Of a stretch of 64,000 nt of DNA, positions 9,376 through 19,978 are shown one piece after another; the stretch's first letter is position 1, and the number at the start of each line of letters is the position of its first letter. A program made the position numbers and the translations under genes. The notes under the pieces were generated by a model. The model had not been told where the DNA came from. It worked only from the letters and a program-made list of their open reading frames with translations, and searched no databases. Source of the DNA: Lysobacter enzymogenes (GTDB taxonomy: Bacteria > Pseudomonadota > Gammaproteobacteria > Xanthomonadales > Xanthomonadaceae); contig NZ_CP067396.1 of the NCBI RefSeq assembly GCF_023617245.1, positions 4,858,501 through 4,922,500 on the forward strand, given 5' to 3'.

Positions 9376-11493
9376 TCACGCCGACGCGTAGCGCACCGCG
9401 CCGCCGACCCAGCGCGCGACGATGCGTTCGGCCAGTTGCGGCGATTGCGCCAGCAGGCGCTCGCCGACCTCCTGCACCAGCGGCAGCAGGTCGGCGTCGC
9501 GGCTCAGGTCGGCGACGCGGAAGCCGGCCAGGCCGGTCTGGCGGGTGCCGAGCAGTTCGCCGGGGCCGCGCAATTCCAGGTCCTTCTGCGCGATGACGAA
9601 ACCGTCGTGGGTCTGGCGCATCGTTTCCAGGCGCTGCCGCGCCAGTCCCGACAGCGGCGCGCGGTACAGCAGCACGCAGCTCGACGCGGCGCTGCCGCGG
9701 CCGACCCGCCCGCGCAGCTGGTGCAACTGCGCCAGGCCCAACCGCTCGGCGTTCTCGATGATCATCAGCGAGGCGTTGGGCACGTCGACGCCGACTTCGA
9801 TCACCGTGGTGGCGACCAGCAGGTCGAGTTCGCCGTCCTTGAACGCGCGCATCGTCTCCTGCTTTTCCTTCGCCTTCATCCGCCCGTGCACCAGCCCCAC
9901 GCGCAACGGCGCGAGCTGTTTCGACAGGTCCTCGAACGTGCTCTGCGCGGCCTGCGCGACGACTTCGTCGGACTCGTCGATCAGCGTGCACACCCAATAG
10001 GCCTGGCGGCCCTCGGCGCAGGCGGTGCGGATGCGCTGGACCAGTTCCGGCCGGCGCTCTTCGCTGAGCGCGACGGTCTGCACCGGCGTGCGCCCGGGCG
10101 GCAGTTCGTCGATGGCGGAAACGTCGAGGTCGGCGTAGGCGGTCATCGCCAACGTGCGCGGGATCGGCGTGGCGGTCATCACCAGCTGGTGCGGCACGAT
10201 CACGTCGGCGCCGACCGCGCCGCCGGCGCCCTTGTCGCGCAGCGCCAAACGCTGGTGGACGCCGAAGCGGTGCTGTTCGTCGACGATGGCCAGGGCGAGG
10301 TCGTGGAAGGCCACGCCCTCCTGCATCAGCGCATGGGTGCCGACCACGACCCGGGCGCTGCCGTCGGCGACCGCTTCCAGCGCCTGCTTGCGCGCCTTGC
10401 CGGTGACCTTGCCGGCCAGCCACGCCACGCGGATGTCGAGCGGCTCCAGCCAGCGACGCAAATTGTTGAGGTGCTGCTCGGCCAGCAATTCGGTCGGCGC
10501 CATCAGCGCGGCCTGGCGGCCATGCTGCACCGCCAGCATCGCCGCCAATGCGGCGACCACGGTCTTGCCGCTGCCGACGTCGCCCTGCACCAGCCGCAGC
10601 ATCGGCGAGGGCTTGGCGAGGTCGGCGCGGATCTCGTCGAACACCCGCCGCTGCGCGCCGGTGAGCTTGAACGGCAGCGACTTGCGCAGTTTCTCGGCCA
10701 GTACCGCCTGCTTCAGCGGCCGCGCCTTGTGCGCCTGCTGGGCGATGCGCTGGCGGCGCAGGCTGAGGTGGTGGGCGAGCAGTTCTTCCAGCGCCAGCCG
10801 CCGTTGCGCCGGATGGCGGCCGTCGATCAGCGCGGCGACGTCGGCGTCGGCCGGCGGGCGGTGCACGGTCAGCAGCGCTTCGCGCAGGGTCGGCAGTTGC
10901 AGGCGACGGCGCAGTTCGTCGGGCAGCAGTTCCAGCGCGTCGTCGCCCGGCAGGCGGTCGAGCGCGTAGCCGATCAGCTTGCGCAGCGTCGCCGGGCCGA
11001 TGCCTTCGATGGCCGGATAGACCGGATCGAGCGACTGCCCGAGTTCGACTTCGGCCGCATCGTCGAGAATGCGGTAGCTGGGATGGACGATCTCCAGCCC
11101 GTGCTGGCCAGGCTTGGGCGTGCCGTACAGCCGCACGCGCGCGCCGACCTGGAACTGGGCGACCTGGGCGGCGCGGAAATGGAAGAAACGCAGCACCACG
11201 TTGCCGCGCGAGTCGTCGCCGACCGCGACCCGCAGCATCGGCCGATAACGGAATCCGCGCTCGACCGCCTCGACCCGCCCTTCCACCTGCGCCGCCACGC
11301 CGGGCCGCAGGCTGCCGATCGCGGTGAGCTGGGTGCGGTCTTCGTACTGGCGCGGCAACTGCAGCCAGAAATCCTGCAGGGTCAGCAGCCCGCGCGCCGC
11401 CAGTTTCTCGGCCACGGCCGGCCCGACCCCGGGCATGCGCGGCAACGGTTGCGTGTGGAGATCGACGGTGGGCCCGTCCTTACGGCTCTGCAT
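9376..11493 (-). CDS. recG: ATP-dependent DNA helicase RecG
   Basis: RecG is a monomeric 3'-5' dsDNA translocase that reverses stalled replication forks and processes recombination intermediates. The 705 residues include the N-terminal wedge/OB region (MPGVGPAVAEKLAARGL; FFHFRAAQVAQF). Helicase motif I is GDVGSGKT, motif II is DEQHRFG (the RecG form of the DEAD box), motif III is MTATPIPRT, and motifs V-VI are TTVIEVGVDVPNAS and QLRGRVGRG. The C-terminal TRAM-like end is present. In relatives recG often follows ridA; here about 8.7 kb of accessory DNA separates them. Confidence 0.96.
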   Translation of the reverse strand: MQSRKDGPTVDLHTQPLPRMPGVGPAVAEKLAARGLLTLQDFWLQLPRQYEDRTQLTAIGSLRPGVAAQVEGRVEAVERGFRYRPMLRVAVGDDSRGNVVLRFFHFRAAQVAQFQVGARVRLYGTPKPGQHGLEIVHPSYRILDDAAEVELGQSLDPVYPAIEGIGPATLRKLIGYALDRLPGDDALELLPDELRRRLQLPTLREALLTVHRPPADADVAALIDGRHPAQRRLALEELLAHHLSLRRQRIAQQAHKARPLKQAVLAEKLRKSLPFKLTGAQRRVFDEIRADLAKPSPMLRLVQGDVGSGKTVVAALAAMLAVQHGRQAALMAPTELLAEQHLNNLRRWLEPLDIRVAWLAGKVTGKARKQALEAVADGSARVVVGTHALMQEGVAFHDLALAIVDEQHRFGVHQRLALRDKGAGGAVGADVIVPHQLVMTATPIPRTLAMTAYADLDVSAIDELPPGRTPVQTVALSEERRPELVQRIRTACAEGRQAYWVCTLIDESDEVVAQAAQSTFEDLSKQLAPLRVGLVHGRMKAKEKQETMRAFKDGELDLLVATTVIEVGVDVPNASLMIIENAERLGLAQLHQLRGRVGRGSAASSCVLLYRAPLSGLARQRLETMRQTHDGFVIAQKDLELRGPGELLGTRQTGLAGFRVADLSRDADLLPLVQEVGERLLAQSPQLAERIVARWVGGAVRYASA

Positions 11494-11555
11494 GGGCGTA
11501 AGGATAGGGCGGGAGCCGCGGATCGGGAAAGCCGAGGCCGCGACGCGCGGCCGGC

Positions 11556-11894
11556 TCAGAAGGTTTTCAGCTGTATCGACGACACCGCGGCGAAGAACGC
11601 GATCAACGCCGCGACGCCGAGCAGCGCCGCAAGCGCGCCGCCGAAGCCGGCCGTACCGCGCGCCCAGCGGCAGCCGACGAAGAAGATTCCGGCCAGCACC
11701 GTCAGCGGCGCGACGATGAACACGAGCTCGCCGATCGAACTTCCGGGCGAGTCGGCGCTCCACTCCCGCAGCGCCGAGGCGGCCCGCCACAACGCCAGCA
11801 GCAGGCACAGGCCCGACAACGCGGCGAACGGGTAGCGGCTCAACCGCCGCGCCCGCGATCTCAGCGGCTCGTATTTCCGGTAGTGCCTGGCCAT
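11556..11894 (-). CDS. Small inner-membrane hypothetical protein
   Basis: The product is a 112-residue protein with a basic N-terminus (MARHYRKYEPLRSRARRLSR) and about three hydrophobic stretches: FAALSGLCLLLALW, GELVFIVAPLTVLAGIFFVG and GALAALLGVAALIAFFAAV. It is predicted to sit in the cytoplasmic membrane. No family is recognised. The start is uncertain because an in-frame start upstream would add about 24 residues. It lies about 60 bases upstream of recG on the same strand. Confidence 0.55.
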   Translation of the reverse strand: MARHYRKYEPLRSRARRLSRYPFAALSGLCLLLALWRAASALREWSADSPGSSIGELVFIVAPLTVLAGIFFVGCRWARGTAGFGGALAALLGVAALIAFFAAVSSIQLKTF

Positions 11895-12000
11895 GCGTCG
11901 TCCCCGGTTCGGGACGATAGATAGCCAAGCCTGGCGCGCATGTCCAGCCGCGGCGGCGTCCGGCATCGGCGCGCCGCCGGGTCGCGGGCGGCCGGGCGAG

Positions 12001-12025
12001 CGAGCGGGCGGCGCCCGCCCGCTCG
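12001..12025 (-). terminator. Hairpin after the TonB receptor gene
   Basis: A strong GC stem (CGAGCGGGCG / CGCCCGCTCG) lies 13 bases beyond the receptor stop codon. It lacks a T-tract, so it is a probable rather than certain terminator. Confidence 0.55.
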
Positions 12026-12037
12026 CGTCGCGCCGGA

Positions 12038-14467
12038 TCAATAGCGCGCGCTGAACTCCATCCCGTACGTGCGCGGCTCGGTCAGGCGCGCGCCGACCGT
12101 GCCGAGCACGTTCTTGCCGTAGGTGCCCAGCGAGTTGACGTACTGGTTGTCGAACAGGTTGTTGCCGTAGATCGCCAGGCCCCAGCGGTCCTGCGGCGAG
12201 GTCCAGGCGATGCGCAGGTCGGTGCGGTTCTGCGCCTCGCCCAGGTCCAGCGCCGGGCTCACCCCGCAGCGGTTCTGCGCGCGCGACTCCTCGCTGCAAC
12301 GCACCTTGCCGCGATAGGAATGGCGCAAGGCGATGTTGATGTCGCCGTTGGCCTCCATCGGGATGCGGTAGTGCAGGCCGCCGGCCGCCGACCAGTACGG
12401 CAGGCCGGTGGGATCGCCGCTGGCGTCGATGCCGTCGGAGGTGACGTAGTTCTTGTAGGTCGAGTCGATGAAGCTGGCGTTGAAGTCCAGGCCGAAGTTG
12501 TCGGTGGCCTGCCAGCGCATGTCGAAGTCCAGGCCGTAGGCTTCCAGATCCGAGGTGTCGACGACGAAGCGCGGAATGTCGGTGCTGCTGTCCAGCCGCA
12601 CCGCCTGGCGGTTGTCGTAGACGTAGTAGAACAGCGAGGCGTTGAGCTGCATGCGCTGCTGCGGGAACGCGGTCTTGATGCCGGTCTCGAAGTTCCAGAC
12701 GTCCTCGTTCTCGAAGCTGCTGCCGATTTGCAGGGAGTTGAAGCCGCCGGCCTTGTAGCCCTTGGCCAGCGAGGCGAACACCATGGTCTCGTCGCTGATG
12801 TGGTAATCGACGACGAAGCGCGGGCTCAGGTCGCTCCAGCTGTTGGAGGTGCGGCGCAGGACGCCCTTGTTGAGCATCGCCGGCGGGTCGATGAAGGCGA
12901 CGTCGAAGACGAAGAAGTCGCGCGGGATGCCGATCACCTGGAACGCGCCGAGCGCGTCGAGCTGGTCGAGCGCGGCGTCGAGCCCGGGCGAGGAACGCGG
13001 GCTGTTGAGCCAGCTGAATTTCTTCTCGTCGCGGGTGTAGCGCAGGCCGACGGTGAGGTTGAGCTTGTCGCTGACGTGCCAGATCACGTCGCCGAACACC
13101 GCGTAGGCACGGGTGTCCAGGGTGTTGCGGAAGGTCTCGTTCCAGTTGTGGCCGAGCAGGCGGATCGGGATGCCGAGCTGGGCCAGGCCGGCATCGACTT
13201 CGCCGAACAGATAACCCGACTGGGTCGGCGCCATGCCCAGGTTGTGGACGATGGTGTCGACCGAGTCGGTGGTCGCGTTGACCTCGCTGGTCTGGCGCGC
13301 GCTTTCGTCGAAATAGCTGGCGCCGGCGACCCAGTCGAGCTTGTCGGTGCTGCCGTTGAACTTGAACTCCTGGTAGAAGCTGCGGTTGCTCTCGGTGTTG
13401 GTCGAGTCGACGTAGAGGTAGCGGCGGTTGGTGCCGTCTTCCTCGACCCGGTTGACCGAGTCGTAGTCGCGCCACGAGGTGGTCGAGGTGAAGCCGCCCC
13501 AGTCGGTGCCGTGGTCGACGATCAGGGTCACGCCGTCGAAGCGGCGCGATTCCTCGTTGCCTTCGGCGTCGCTGACGGTGCCGATCTTGCGCGGGTCGAG
13601 GTAGGCGCGTTCGTCCACCGGCAGCGGCGCCAGGCCCGGCGCCGGCGGCAGCGCGACGATGCCGGTGGTGGCCTGGCCGAGCTGGTCCAGGCTTTCGTGG
13701 TCCCAGCTGATCAGCGCGCTGGTGCGCTCGCCGAAGCGGGTCTTGAACGCGGCGCGGGTGGCCCAGTTGTTCTCCGGGTTGAGGTCGCGGCCGGTTTCGG
13801 CGTCCTGGATCCAGCCGTCGGCGTGGTTGACCAGCGCGTTGAAGCGGAACGCCGAGTCCTCGCTGACCGGCAGGTTGAGCATGCCGTCGACGTACTGCTT
13901 GCCGTAGTTGCCGACGCGCAGCTTGGCCTTGACCTCGGTGGCGCGGGTGTCGGGCTTGCGGGTGATGATCGAGATCGCGCCGGCGGCGGTGTTGCGGCCG
14001 AACAGCGTGCCCTGCGGGCCCTTGAGCACCTCGATGCGTTCGACGTCGGTGAACGGCAGCAGCACGCCGCCGCCGCGGCCGGCGTAGACGCCGTCCACGT
14101 ACACGCCCACGGCCGGGTCGGTGCCGATGCCGAAGTCGTCGGTGCTGATGCCGCGCAGTTCGAACCCCGGCTGGGTCGGCTGCAGGCTGTCGACCACCAG
14201 CCCGGGCACGAAGCTGTCGAGGTCGCCCAGGTCCTGCGCGGCGACCTCGTCGATCAATTGGTTGGTGACCACCTGCAGGGCGATCGGCACGTCCTGCAGC
14301 TCCTGCTCGCGGCTCTGCGCGGTGACGGTGATCTTGTCCAGTTCCTTGGGCGCGGCGGCCGGCTCCTGGGCGAAGGCGGCCGGCGCGGCCACGGCGAGGA
14401 CGCCGCCGCACAGGGCGGACAGCACGGTATTGGTCGCGATGACCAGGCGGTGTTTGCGCAACGACAT
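12038..14467 (-). CDS. TonB-dependent outer membrane receptor
   Basis: This is an 809-residue outer membrane beta-barrel that imports a ligand using TonB energy. It has a signal peptide ending at AAPAAFAQ, a TonB box (KITVTAQ, ~residues 44-50) and a plug domain with FELRGISTDDFG, VGVYVDGVYAGR and VERIEVLKGPQGTLFGRNT. The large barrel ends ...GMEFSARY with a terminal aromatic residue. GAGGGGAGAG precedes the ATG. It resembles the broad TonB receptor class that takes up steroids, terpenoids or siderophores; the substrate cannot be told. It is the last gene of an operon behind a beta-helix lipoprotein and a diheme cytochrome, and an AraC-type regulator is divergent. Confidence 0.92.
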   Translation of the reverse strand: MSLRKHRLVIATNTVLSALCGGVLAVAAPAAFAQEPAAAPKELDKITVTAQSREQELQDVPIALQVVTNQLIDEVAAQDLGDLDSFVPGLVVDSLQPTQPGFELRGISTDDFGIGTDPAVGVYVDGVYAGRGGGVLLPFTDVERIEVLKGPQGTLFGRNTAAGAISIITRKPDTRATEVKAKLRVGNYGKQYVDGMLNLPVSEDSAFRFNALVNHADGWIQDAETGRDLNPENNWATRAAFKTRFGERTSALISWDHESLDQLGQATTGIVALPPAPGLAPLPVDERAYLDPRKIGTVSDAEGNEESRRFDGVTLIVDHGTDWGGFTSTTSWRDYDSVNRVEEDGTNRRYLYVDSTNTESNRSFYQEFKFNGSTDKLDWVAGASYFDESARQTSEVNATTDSVDTIVHNLGMAPTQSGYLFGEVDAGLAQLGIPIRLLGHNWNETFRNTLDTRAYAVFGDVIWHVSDKLNLTVGLRYTRDEKKFSWLNSPRSSPGLDAALDQLDALGAFQVIGIPRDFFVFDVAFIDPPAMLNKGVLRRTSNSWSDLSPRFVVDYHISDETMVFASLAKGYKAGGFNSLQIGSSFENEDVWNFETGIKTAFPQQRMQLNASLFYYVYDNRQAVRLDSSTDIPRFVVDTSDLEAYGLDFDMRWQATDNFGLDFNASFIDSTYKNYVTSDGIDASGDPTGLPYWSAAGGLHYRIPMEANGDINIALRHSYRGKVRCSEESRAQNRCGVSPALDLGEAQNRTDLRIAWTSPQDRWGLAIYGNNLFDNQYVNSLGTYGKNVLGTVGARLTEPRTYGMEFSARY

Positions 14468-14581
14468 CGAAAGCTCTCCCCTCTCGTTCGTTCTTGCGTT
14501 CGTCGGTTGATGCCGGCGCGTTCGTCCGACGCGCCTTGTGTTTTCGGTATTGCTCCCAGCGTTTCCTGCTATCGCTCCCGA

Positions 14582-15784
14582 TCAGCCGCACTGCCCCTGT
14601 TGCGCGGCGATCCAGTCGCGGATCAACTGCACTCCCTCTTCGTGCACCACGCTGCGGCCGAGCTCGGGCATCATCACAGAGGGATCGTCGCTGCGCATGC
14701 GGTAGACCAGGATCGATTCGTCCGGCTTGCCCGGCACCACGCCGTAGCGATGGTCGCCGGTGCCGTGGCCGGCCGCGATCGGCAGCTTGCACCGGCCCAG
14801 TCGCAGCGGCTCCTGCGTCGCCGCGTTCAACCACAGTCCCGAGGTGTTGCCCGGGCCCTTGGGGCTGTGGCAGTGGCCGCAGTTGATGTCGAGATAGGCG
14901 CGGGCGCGCGCGTCCAGCGGCGCGGCCGGGTCGCGCCAGTTCGCGTCGCGCGGCGCCTGTTGCGGCGCGGGCGCGCCTTGCAGGTAGCCGGCCCGGGTCC
15001 AGCGCGCGATCTGGTTCTGCAGGCCGTCGTCGGGGTAGGCGAAGTCGCGGTTGAGATGCCGCGCCTTCGGGCCGATCGGATGCAGCGCCTTGGACTTCAT
15101 GTCGGTGCCGTGGCAGCCGGCGCACTGGTTCTGGTCGGGCACGGCGTAATCGGCGCTCTCGCGGCCGCCGTCGGCGGCGACCAATTCCAGCGACACCAGT
15201 TCGCCGCCGCGCATCAGCTTCGCGCCGGTCTGCTCGCGGTTCCACACGTACGGCAGCGCCACCCAGCCGTCCTGGCGACGCAGCAGCAGGCGGGTTTCGA
15301 TCAGCCGCACCTTGCTCATCTCCAGGCCGCCGCCGCGCAGGTCGGGGCCTTCGTCGTAGCTGCGCAGCACCGCCTCGCCTTCGCCGCGCGGGTAGTAGAA
15401 GGTCTTGCTGAAGACGGTGCCGACCGGGAAATCGAACTCTTCGTCCGCAGCGTAGTTCGCGGCTTGCCCCTTCGGCATCCACACCGTGCGCAGCTTGTGC
15501 GCGTAGTCGGAGAACAGCGCGGTGTTGAGGTCGTAGGGCAACACCTCGCGGTTGAGCTGCAGGCGGCCGCCGGCCACGCGCAGCAGGTTCCAGTCGGCCA
15601 GGTTCTCGGGCTGGCCGTCGGCGAAGAACCGCACCGGCGCCCACGGCGCGTCGGCGGCGAGCGCCGCGGGCGCGGCGGGCACTGCGCCTTGGGCGGCCGG
15701 CGCCGGCTCCTGCGGTTTGCTGCACCCTGCGACCAGCAACGACAACAGCACGGCAACGACGCAACGCATCGACAATCCGGACAT
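14582..15784 (-). CDS. Diheme c-type cytochrome lipoprotein (SO2930/TIGR03806-like)
   Basis: This 400-residue lipoprotein has a lipobox LLVAGC (Cys ~21) and two heme c sites, CAGCH in the middle and CGHCH about 80 residues later. It fits the SO_2930-type diheme family, which is typically encoded next to a parallel beta-helix protein exactly as here. The role of the pair is unknown; electron transfer at the cell envelope is a reasonable inference. Its start follows the beta-helix gene stop by three bases, so the two are almost certainly co-transcribed and coupled. A further ATG at 15769 is possible. Nothing appears truncated. Confidence 0.85.
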   Translation of the reverse strand: MSGLSMRCVVAVLLSLLVAGCSKPQEPAPAAQGAVPAAPAALAADAPWAPVRFFADGQPENLADWNLLRVAGGRLQLNREVLPYDLNTALFSDYAHKLRTVWMPKGQAANYAADEEFDFPVGTVFSKTFYYPRGEGEAVLRSYDEGPDLRGGGLEMSKVRLIETRLLLRRQDGWVALPYVWNREQTGAKLMRGGELVSLELVAADGGRESADYAVPDQNQCAGCHGTDMKSKALHPIGPKARHLNRDFAYPDDGLQNQIARWTRAGYLQGAPAPQQAPRDANWRDPAAPLDARARAYLDINCGHCHSPKGPGNTSGLWLNAATQEPLRLGRCKLPIAAGHGTGDHRYGVVPGKPDESILVYRMRSDDPSVMMPELGRSVVHEEGVQLIRDWIAAQQGQCG

Positions 15785-15787
15785 CGG

Positions 15788-17038
<1,251 letters not shown>

Positions 17039-17207
17039 GAGGTTCCCCGAGGCGGTGGCGGCGCCGCGTCGCGCGTGTTGCGGCGCGGCATGCCGACGGT
17101 GGCTAAGTGACGAGTCTCCGACGCAGTCGCGAGCGCGCGTGAGGGCGATTGCGGCACACTAGGGGGGCATTCGCGGTCAACCGTGCGGCCGAGTATCGTG
17201 AGGGGCG

Positions 17208-18284
17208 ATGCGCCAGCCATCCGACCAAGACGGCATCGACAAGGGCGATGCCAAGGGCGACGTCGCGCTGATGTCGCCGAACCTGCTGTGGGGTCTGCTG
17301 GAAACCGCGGACCGGATCGGCGCGCCCAGCGACGACTGGTTCGCCGGCACCGGGCTGAGCCGGGCCCAGGTCAGCGACCCCGGCGTGCGCCTGCCCGACC
17401 GCCCGACCGCGGTGGTGATCGAGCGCGCGCTCAAGGTGCTGCCGCCGAGCATCGGCCTGGACATCGGCCGGACCCAGCACGTCGGCAACTTCGGCCTGCT
17501 CGGGCTGGCGATGACCACCGCGGCGACCTTCGGCGAAGCGCTGCAGATCGGCCTGCGCTTCACTCCGGTGGTCGGCAGCCTGATGCGCTTCGTCGAGAGC
17601 GCGTCGGAATCCGGCACCCTGGCGCTGGCCGGGCAGATGACCATCGCCTTCCCGTCGATCCACCGCTTCGTCGCCGAGGAATTCTTCAGCAGCTGCCTGG
17701 CCCTGGCGCGCGGCCTGGTCGGCGACAAGCTGCGGCCGCAGCGCCTGGAATTCAGCTACCCCGAGCCGGAGTACCGGGCCAAGTACGACGACGTGTTCGG
17801 CTGCCCGCTGGCCTTCGACCAGCCGCAGGACCGGCTGGTGCTGGACGCGGACTGGCTGGCCGCGCCGTTGCCGACCCACAACCCGATCGCCTCGAAACAG
17901 GTGCTGGCGCTGTGCGAGGCGCAGATGCCGTCCGGCGCGGTGCCCGGCGAAGCCACCGCCGCGGTCGAGCGCCTGCTGCGCGCGCAGTTGCCGCAGGACC
18001 CCAAGCTCACCGACATCGCCACGCAGATGCACGTCAGCGAACGCACGCTGCGGCGGCAGTTGACCGGCGAAGGCACCAGCTTCCACGAGATCCACGACCG
18101 CCTGCGCATCGACCGCGCCTACGCGCTGCTGCGCGAGCGCGGGCCGAGCATCGCCAGCGTCGGCGCGGCGATCGGCTACAAGGATCCGCGCGATTTCCGG
18201 CGCGCGTTCAAGCGGTTGACCGGGGAGACTCCGCGCGCGTTGCGCGAGCGGTTGTGGACGGAGATGGCGCGCGAGCGCAGGTAG
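17208..18284 (+). CDS. AraC-family transcriptional regulator
   Basis: This 358-residue regulator has an N-terminal ligand-binding domain of the arabinose-binding type seen in OruR/ArgR-like AraC proteins (LLWGLLETADRIGAPSDDW; VGNFGLLGLAMTTAATFGEAL). The C-terminal double helix-turn-helix is LTDIATQMHVSERTLRRQL and SIASVGAAIGYKDPRDFRRA. It is divergent from the beta-helix/cytochrome/TonB operon and is the obvious candidate for its regulator, with operators expected in 17039-17207. An ATG at 17271 (MSPNLLWG) is a possible shorter start. The ligand is unknown; regulators of this subclass often sense amino acids, fatty acids or sterol-like compounds. Confidence 0.88.
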   Translation: MRQPSDQDGIDKGDAKGDVALMSPNLLWGLLETADRIGAPSDDWFAGTGLSRAQVSDPGVRLPDRPTAVVIERALKVLPPSIGLDIGRTQHVGNFGLLGLAMTTAATFGEALQIGLRFTPVVGSLMRFVESASESGTLALAGQMTIAFPSIHRFVAEEFFSSCLALARGLVGDKLRPQRLEFSYPEPEYRAKYDDVFGCPLAFDQPQDRLVLDADWLAAPLPTHNPIASKQVLALCEAQMPSGAVPGEATAAVERLLRAQLPQDPKLTDIATQMHVSERTLRRQLTGEGTSFHEIHDRLRIDRAYALLRERGPSIASVGAAIGYKDPRDFRRAFKRLTGETPRALRERLWTEMARERR

Positions 18285-18398
18285 GGTGCGCGGCGGCGCG
18301 CATCGTTCCTGTAGGCGCTGGGCAAGCTGCGGCCGCGCGAATCCGGCTGCGGCGCAAGCACAGCTTTTAGCCGGGGTGGTGAAGGCCTGAATCTGAAA

Positions 18399-18580
18399 CC
18401 TGTTGCTGTTGTTGCTGTTGCTGCTGTTGTTGTTGCCCTTGCTGCCCCCGCCACTTCGCTTGAGGCCCATGTCCCGCAGACCCGGAGGGCGCGCGCATGG
18501 ATGCGCGCGTGCGCCGTAGGGGCATGGATGCCCCTTACGGCGCATCCCCGCGAAAGGTGCTGGACCTAGTGGCTTTTGAC
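18399..18580. repeat. Left arm of a large inverted repeat flanking IS30
   Basis: Features in order are a CTG/TTG triplet tract (18401-18437), GAGGCCCATGTCCCGCAG, CCGGAGGGCGCGCGCATGGA, a small hairpin GGGGCATGGATGCCCC and CCTAGTGGCTTTTGAC. The same order occurs inverted on the other side of the IS element (19747-19915). The arm is an imperfect copy, diverged at scattered positions. Together with ~100 bp of featureless sequence it fills the gap after the AraC gene. Confidence 0.7.
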
Positions 18581-18584
18581 CTTA

Positions 18585-19739
18585 AACAAGCGTTTTTCTT
18601 TGGTTGGCGGAGTCAATGTCCAAGTGCATCACCCTGCGCCCGCGGGTTTTTGAGTTCCTCATAGAGCACCTCGACGGGCGAGCGCCTGCCCAGGCTACGG
18701 CGGGGGCGGTTGTTCATTTCCCACGCCACCTCTTTGAGGCGCTGCGCAGAATGCACCGACAGATCGGTGCCCTTGGGAAAGTATTGCCGCAACAAGCCGT
18801 TGGTGTTTTCGCAGGTTCCGCGTTGCCACGGGCTATGGGGGTCGGCGAAGTAGATCGCTAAACCGGTGCGTTCGCTCAACTGCCGATGCGATGCCATTTC
18901 CTTGCCCTGGTCGTAGGTCAAGGTCTTCTTCAAACTTTCCGGCACGCCTTCGAACGCCGAGCTGAAGGCCTCCAGCACCGTGTGCGCGGTCGCGTCGGCG
19001 AGCTTGACCAGCTTGACGTACAAGGTGCGGCGGCAGACCAATACCCCAATCGCCGAGCGGTTGTGCGCGCCCACGATCAGGTCGCCCTCCCAATGCCCCG
19101 GCATCAGGCGCTCATGCGCGGCCGGCGGCCGCAGGCGGATGTTGGGCAGATCCGGCAGATGGCCGCGGGCGTCGCTTCCCTGGCGCGTGCGGCGGCCGGA
19201 CTTGCGCCCCTGCCGCAGCAGACGGGTCACCTGGCGGCGCAATTCGCCGCGCGGCATCGCATAAATCGCGGTATAGATCGTTTCGTGCGACACGCGCAGC
19301 CAGGGCCGGTCCGGGTACAGATCCCGCAGTTTGTCGGCAATCTGTTGCGGCGACCAGCACCGTTCCAGCCAATAGCGCACGCGTCGCCACAGCACGGTGT
19401 CGCGTCGCAGCTTGCGGCGCACCCGCGCCCGTCGCCGCAGTCGCTGGGCCCGCCGGCCCGCCCGGGTCGCATCGTAGCCAGGGTCGAAACGAGGGCGTCC
19501 GCGCAGCGGCGGCCCCGAATGGGACCGAAACCCATTACGGCGCAACTCGCGAGCAATTGTGCTTTGCGCCCGACCCAACGTCTGGGCGATTTGCCGTCCG
19601 CTCGCCCCTTGGGCGATCAAGACCATGATGGCCCCGCGCTCTTCTGCGCTCAGATGCGAATACTGCTGACCCATTCACAGTGCCTCACTGAGGTGATGCA
19701 CTTGAGGTTAGAGACCAGCAACCAAAGAAAAGGCCTGTT
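18585..19739 (-). mobile_element. IS30-family insertion sequence
   Basis: The element is about 1155 bp with imperfect terminal inverted repeats: left 18585-18606 (AACAAGCGTTTTTCTTTGGT) and right 19719-19739 (read outside-in AACAGGCCTTTTCTTTGGTT). A second inner inverted match, CAAGTGCATCACC, occurs near both ends. It holds a single transposase gene. No target duplication is obvious. It sits at the centre of a ~170-bp-arm inverted repeat, which suits the known preference of several IS30 elements for palindromic targets. Confidence 0.88.
18613..19674 (-). CDS. IS30-family transposase
   Basis: This 353-residue DDE transposase moves its IS by a cut/copy mechanism through circular intermediates. 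The N-terminal helix-turn-helix (LSAEERGAIMVLIAQGASGR; IAQTLGRAQSTIARELRRNG) is the classic IS30 signature. The catalytic triad is visible as HWEGDLIVG (Asp), LTYDQGKEM (Asp) and WQRGTCENTNGLLRQYFPKG (Glu). The C-terminus (NNRPRRSLGRRSPVEVLYE) is complete and no frameshift is seen, so the element may be active. The ATG lies 45-65 bases inside the right inverted repeat. Confidence 0.95.
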   Translation of the reverse strand: MGQQYSHLSAEERGAIMVLIAQGASGRQIAQTLGRAQSTIARELRRNGFRSHSGPPLRGRPRFDPGYDATRAGRRAQRLRRRARVRRKLRRDTVLWRRVRYWLERCWSPQQIADKLRDLYPDRPWLRVSHETIYTAIYAMPRGELRRQVTRLLRQGRKSGRRTRQGSDARGHLPDLPNIRLRPPAAHERLMPGHWEGDLIVGAHNRSAIGVLVCRRTLYVKLVKLADATAHTVLEAFSSAFEGVPESLKKTLTYDQGKEMASHRQLSERTGLAIYFADPHSPWQRGTCENTNGLLRQYFPKGTDLSVHSAQRLKEVAWEMNNRPRRSLGRRSPVEVLYEELKNPRAQGDALGH

Positions 19740-19746
19740 CTTTTTC

Positions 19747-19947
19747 GGATCAAGAGCCACTAGGGCTCGAAAGGGGCGCGGGGCCGCGCCATAAGGGGCA
19801 TCCTGCCCCATGGCGCGCGTGCGCATCCATGCGCACGCCCTCCGGGGCTGCGGAACATGGGCTTCACGTGGGGTTGCGTCCGAGCGACCGGCAACAGCAA
19901 CAGCAACAGCAAGATCAAAATGGATTCCGGCTTTCGCCGGAATGACG
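19747..19947. repeat. Right arm of the inverted repeat, plus a GGATTCC...GGAATGACG repeat
   Basis: 19747-19915 is the inverted partner of the left arm: CAAGAGCCACTAGG, a GGGGCATCCTGCCCC hairpin, GCGCATCCATGCGCACGCCC, CTGCGGAACATGGGCTTCAC and a CAACAGCAACAGCAACAGC triplet tract. It is followed directly by TGGATTCCGGCTTTCGCCGG (19920-19939), a short hairpin of the type dispersed in xanthomonads. I see no gene in 19740-20158. Confidence 0.7.
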
Positions 19948-19978
19948 GTGGGCGGCTGCGGTATTGCTGGCCGAAGCC

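Noticed and set aside
18399..18440. A poly-Asn/Ser coding tract on the minus strand
   Set aside because: The CTG/TTG triplets belong to the repeat arm present on both sides of the IS; the surrounding frame has no protein-like features.
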